From positions 1-64,000 of the forward strand of contig NZ_WSFT01000019.1 of NCBI RefSeq assembly GCF_016820655.1: a stretch of 64,000 nucleotides of DNA, in the 5' to 3' direction. Each line of letters opens with the position of its first letter. The stretch's first letter is position 1. The position numbers and the translations under genes were made by a program. A model generated the notes under the pieces. It searched no databases. It was not told the DNA's origin and saw nothing but the letters and a program-made list of their open reading frames with translations. Positions 61,468 to 64,000 of the stretch are shown in pieces. The DNA is from Anaeromonas frigoriresistens (GTDB taxonomy: Bacteria; Bacillota; Clostridia; Tissierellales; SIT17).

Positions 61468-62247
61468 TTATTTGTTTTTGAAATCTGGTTTTCTTTTTTC
61501 AGAGAAAGCTGTCATTCCTTCAGTTTGGTCTTCAGTTGCAAAACATAATGCAAATAGATCTTTCTCTATCTCCATACCTGTTTCTACATCAGTTTCTATT
61601 CCTCTATTTATAGCCATCTTAGAATATCTTACAGCTAATTGAGCTTTAGATGATATCTTCTTAGCTAATTTCATTGTTTCATCCATTAATTCTTCAGGGT
61701 TTACTACTTTATTTACTAGCCCTATTCTTTCTGCTTCTTTAGCATCTATTACATCACCAGTAAAAATTAGTTCTTTAGCTTTAGCTGAACCAACTAATCG
61801 TGGTAATCTTTGTGTACCTGCAAAACCAGGTGTAATTCCTAAGCCAACTTCTGGTTGACCAAACTTAGCTTTTTCAGATGCGATTCTCATATCACATGCC
61901 ATAGAAAGTTCACATCCACCACCTAGAGCAAATCCATTAACTGCTGCAATAACTGGCTTTTCTATCATTTCAATCTTTCTAAATAATTCAATACCAACTT
62001 TTGCAAAATCTCTAGCTTCATTAGCAGTTTTTTCTTTCATTTCTAAAATATCTGCTCCTGCTACAAAAGCCTTACCTTCTCCTGATAAAATAATAACGTT
62101 TACATCTTGGTCAGACTTTAATTCTTCTATTGCTTTATCAAGCTCTAATAATACTTCAGTGTTTAGTGCATTTAATGCTTTAGGTCTATTGATTTTAAGA
62201 ATTGCTATCTTATCTTCTTTTTGTAGTGTTAAACTATTAAATTCCAC
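61468..62247 (-). CDS. crt: Enoyl-CoA hydratase (crotonase)
   Basis: Crt hydrates crotonyl-CoA to 3-hydroxybutyryl-CoA or reverses this. The 259 residues keep both catalytic glutamates (Glu113 in [11 protein letters not shown] and Glu133 in [11 protein letters not shown]) and the oxyanion segment [11 protein letters not shown]. The GTG start has AAGGAGGGA upstream. It is the first gene after a sigma-54 promoter and heads crt-hbd-thl. No acyl-CoA dehydrogenase or electron-transfer flavoprotein gene is in the window. Confidence 0.96.
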   Translation of the reverse strand: MEFNSLTLQKEDKIAILKINRPKALNALNTEVLLELDKAIEELKSDQDVNVIILSGEGKAFVAGADILEMKEKTANEARDFAKVGIELFRKIEMIEKPVIAAVNGFALGGGCELSMACDMRIASEKAKFGQPEVGLGITPGFAGTQRLPRLVGSAKAKELIFTGDVIDAKEAERIGLVNKVVNPEELMDETMKLAKKISSKAQLAVRYSKMAINRGIETDVETGMEIEKDLFALCFATEDQTEGMTAFSEKRKPDFKNK

Positions 62248-62283
62248 ACTATCCCTCCTTCACATTCTATATATATTTTATAT

Positions 62284-62299
62284 TGCAAATAGCATGCCA
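62284..62299 (-). promoter_or_regulatory. Sigma-54 promoter of crt-hbd-(thl)
   Basis: The minus strand reads TGGCATG, 4 nt, TTGCA, identical in both conserved blocks to the livH promoter. It lies 37 bp before the crt start. A perfect 12-bp palindrome TACAAGCTTGTA (62306-62317) stands just upstream of the -24 element. Confidence 0.85.
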
Positions 62300-62373
62300 A
62301 ACTTATACAAGCTTGTAAATCGCTATTTTCTCACCTATAAATATAATACCCAATATCTATACAAAATAATTTC

Positions 62374-62389
62374 GTCTGTTTTCTCGGAC
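62374..62389. promoter_or_regulatory. Inverted repeat upstream of the crt promoter, candidate activator site
   Basis: GTCTG-N6-CGGAC lies about 85 bp upstream of the -24/-12 element. It partly resembles the TGTCT/AGACA dyads ahead of the other two sigma-54 operons. A GTGTATA/TATACAC dyad lies further upstream (about 62391-62412). The opuC-type gene ends at 62498 without an obvious terminator. Confidence 0.35.
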
Positions 62390-62497
62390 ATGTGTATAAA
62401 AAAATATACACTAAGTTTTTATTACCTTAATGTATATACCCTAGTCTATTATAGAATAACTTTTCACTATATTTTTTCTAATTACAATCTAATACTT

Positions 62498-63589
62498 TTA
62501 GTTAGCTTTATTTATCATGCTGTTATAGGCCTCATTTGCTTTAAAAACACCCATATATTTATTTTTATTATTTGTTACGGGTAACATAGTATTTCCTGTT
62601 CTAAACTGCATCTCCAAAGCTTCCATTATAGTTTTATCTTCGTTTATAGATTCCATAGGAATAATATTGTTTTCATCAAATACAGGTTGACTTTTCATAT
62701 CATAAACTCCAATATACTTATTTTTTTCGTCAATTACAGGTATATATTCTATTTCTTTATAATTTATTTGTTTTAATATATCCTTGTCTTCATTGATTTT
62801 GATAACAGGATAGACTTTATTTATTGCTCCTTTAACCCCAGTTACTCCTACATAGGAAGTAAAACTTTTAATGCCAAAAAATTTATTAAGATAGTTATTT
62901 TCTTGATTAAAGAATATATCTTCTCTACTTCCTGCAGTAATAAGCTTGCCTTCTTTTAATAATACAATTCTATTTCCAAGCTTCATTGCTTCATGAATAT
63001 CATGGGTAACAAACACTATTGTTTTATTTAGTTTTTTATGTATCATTATAAGCTCATCTTGAAGTTTCTTTCTGGTAATCTCATCAATAGCTCCAAATGG
63101 CTCATCCATAAGGATTATAGGAGGATCTGCAGCTAAAGCCCTTGCTACTCCCACCCTCTGTTGTTGGCCACCACTTAATTCTCTAGGGTATTTGCTAAGA
63201 TGATCTTTATTAAGCCCTACCAACTCTATTAGTTCTTCTGCCCTTTTCTTTCTGTTAGTTTTATCTATCCCTTTAATCTTAAGTACATAAGTTATATTAT
63301 CTTGTATACTAAGGTGAGGAAATAAACCAACTTGTTGGATTACATAGCCTATTTTTCTTCTTAACTCTATTTTATTCCACTTAGATAGTTCTTTGCCTTC
63401 AACATATATCTCTCCAGCAGAAGGTTCTATTAGCCCATTAATAAATTTAAGAGTAGTGGTTTTCCCACAACCAGAAGGACCTATAAGTGTTACAAAGTCT
63501 CCTTCATTTATTTGAAGATTAAGATCATCTACAGCTAATTTTCCATCTCCATAATCCTTAGAAATATTTTTAAATTCTACAATTGCCAC
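62498..63589 (-). CDS. Glycine betaine/carnitine/choline-type ABC ATPase (OpuCA-like)
   Basis: The 363-residue ATPase has Walker A GPSGCGKTT, signature LSGGQQQR, Walker B IILMDEPFGAID and switch VTHDIHEA. A C-terminal pair of CBS-like repeats follows (from about residue 240: IEYIPVIDEKNKYIGVYD and MLPVTNNKNKYMGVF), which in OpuA/OpuC sense ionic strength or cyclic nucleotides. It energises uptake of quaternary-ammonium osmolytes or related solutes. The GTG start overlaps the upstream stop by one base. Confidence 0.92.
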   Translation of the reverse strand: MAIVEFKNISKDYGDGKLAVDDLNLQINEGDFVTLIGPSGCGKTTTLKFINGLIEPSAGEIYVEGKELSKWNKIELRRKIGYVIQQVGLFPHLSIQDNITYVLKIKGIDKTNRKKRAEELIELVGLNKDHLSKYPRELSGGQQQRVGVARALAADPPIILMDEPFGAIDEITRKKLQDELIMIHKKLNKTIVFVTHDIHEAMKLGNRIVLLKEGKLITAGSREDIFFNQENNYLNKFFGIKSFTSYVGVTGVKGAINKVYPVIKINEDKDILKQINYKEIEYIPVIDEKNKYIGVYDMKSQPVFDENNIIPMESINEDKTIMEALEMQFRTGNTMLPVTNNKNKYMGVFKANEAYNSMINKAN

Positions 63590-64000
63590 TATAATAACCC
63601 CTTCTCTTTAAGGAATTCTTCAGCTACATCTTTAGGCTCTTCATTTTTTCCCTCTACTTTATTATTTAACTTTCTTATTTCCTCTTCACTTATTTGTCCA
63701 CCTAATTTATTAAGTACTTCTTTTAATTCTGGATATTTATCTAAGGTTTCTTTCCTTACTATAGTTGTAGCATAGTAAGATGGAAAGAAATTCTTATCAT
63801 CTTCTAATACTTTTAGTTTGTATTCATCTAATAAGCCATCTGTAGAAAAAGCATTTATTACATCTACTTCTTTTGATTCTATAGCCTTATACTTTAAACC
63901 TATGTCCATTTCTTTAGTATTCTTAAAGTTTAATCCATATTCTTCTACTAATTCATTATAACCATCATCTCTTTCATAGAAATCATACTCAGCACCAAAG
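63589..64000 (-). CDS. Substrate-binding domain of the OpuC-type transporter, 3' part
   Basis: The open frame continues past the right edge, so the real start is outside; an internal ATG at 63909 is not the start. The visible residues (at least 137) are the C-terminal lobe of an OpuAC/ProX-type binding domain (DIGLKYKAIESKEVDVINAFSTDG, then PSYYATTIVR, and the ending AEEFLKEKGLL). It may be a free lipoprotein or the C-terminal half of a permease fusion; the window cannot tell. It is translationally coupled to the ATPase gene. Confidence 0.85.
   Translation of the reverse strand, partial: FGAEYDFYERDDGYNELVEEYGLNFKNTKEMDIGLKYKAIESKEVDVINAFSTDGLLDEYKLKVLEDDKNFFPSYYATTIVRKETLDKYPELKEVLNKLGGQISEEEIRKLNNKVEGKNEEPKDVAEEFLKEKGLL

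Noticed and set aside
1-64000. CRISPR arrays, tRNA genes, insertion sequences or prophage genes
   Set aside because: No regularly spaced repeats, cloverleaf-like sequences, transposase or phage-type frames were found on reading both strands.

Overview
The window is A+T-rich DNA of an anaerobic, endospore-forming Firmicute. Low GC, strong AGGAGG ribosome binding sites, frequent GTG/TTG starts and a sporulation set (spoIIE, yabP, yabQ, two spoVB, spoVT, spoVG) point to Clostridia or Tissierellia. That placement is inference from gene content. Nearly everything is on the minus strand; only an MFS transporter and murC are on plus. I saw no tRNA, insertion sequence, prophage or CRISPR array.

Left edge (1-480): three tandem sigma-A promoters and a boxA-like leader point off the left end, so an rRNA operon should start just outside. 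lysS, greA, a gene of unknown function, dusB, coaX, an ECF transporter S component and birA follow to 7.3 kb. The ECF/coaX transcript starts with two 22-nt hairpins of identical architecture, a candidate regulatory RNA.

7.7-18.3 kb is a metabolic island. It holds the four subunits of a sodium-pumping biotin-dependent decarboxylase, methylmalonyl-CoA epimerase, MeaB, split methylmalonyl-CoA mutase, succinyl-CoA:acetate CoA-transferase, a DUF3870 protein and an AspT/YidE-type transporter. Together these would convert succinate to propionate plus CO2 while exporting Na+. The island sits inside a gene order that is otherwise the Bacillus lysS-ftsH-spoIIE-mfd-spoVG order.

18.5-46.2 kb is that conserved core: FlK-like thioesterase, ftsH, hpt, tilS, yabT, yabS, spoIIE, (MFS), yabR, divIC, yabQ, yabP, rqcP, HU, mazG, two spoVB paralogues, spoVT, prsA, mfd, pth, prs, glmU, spoVG, purR. 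Most gene boundaries carry their own intrinsic terminator. spoIIE has a Spo0A-type promoter with 21-bp spacing, and spoVG a sigma-H-type promoter.

46.5-64 kb: murC and an LCP protein, then a catabolic region centred on a PAS-containing sigma-54 activator. Three good -24/-12 promoters precede (i) a FabH-like enzyme, a CoA-transferase and a hydrolase, (ii) a branched-chain-amino-acid-type ABC transporter and (iii) crt-hbd, with thl following. The right edge holds an OpuC-type ABC ATPase and the 3' part of a substrate-binding gene running off the window.
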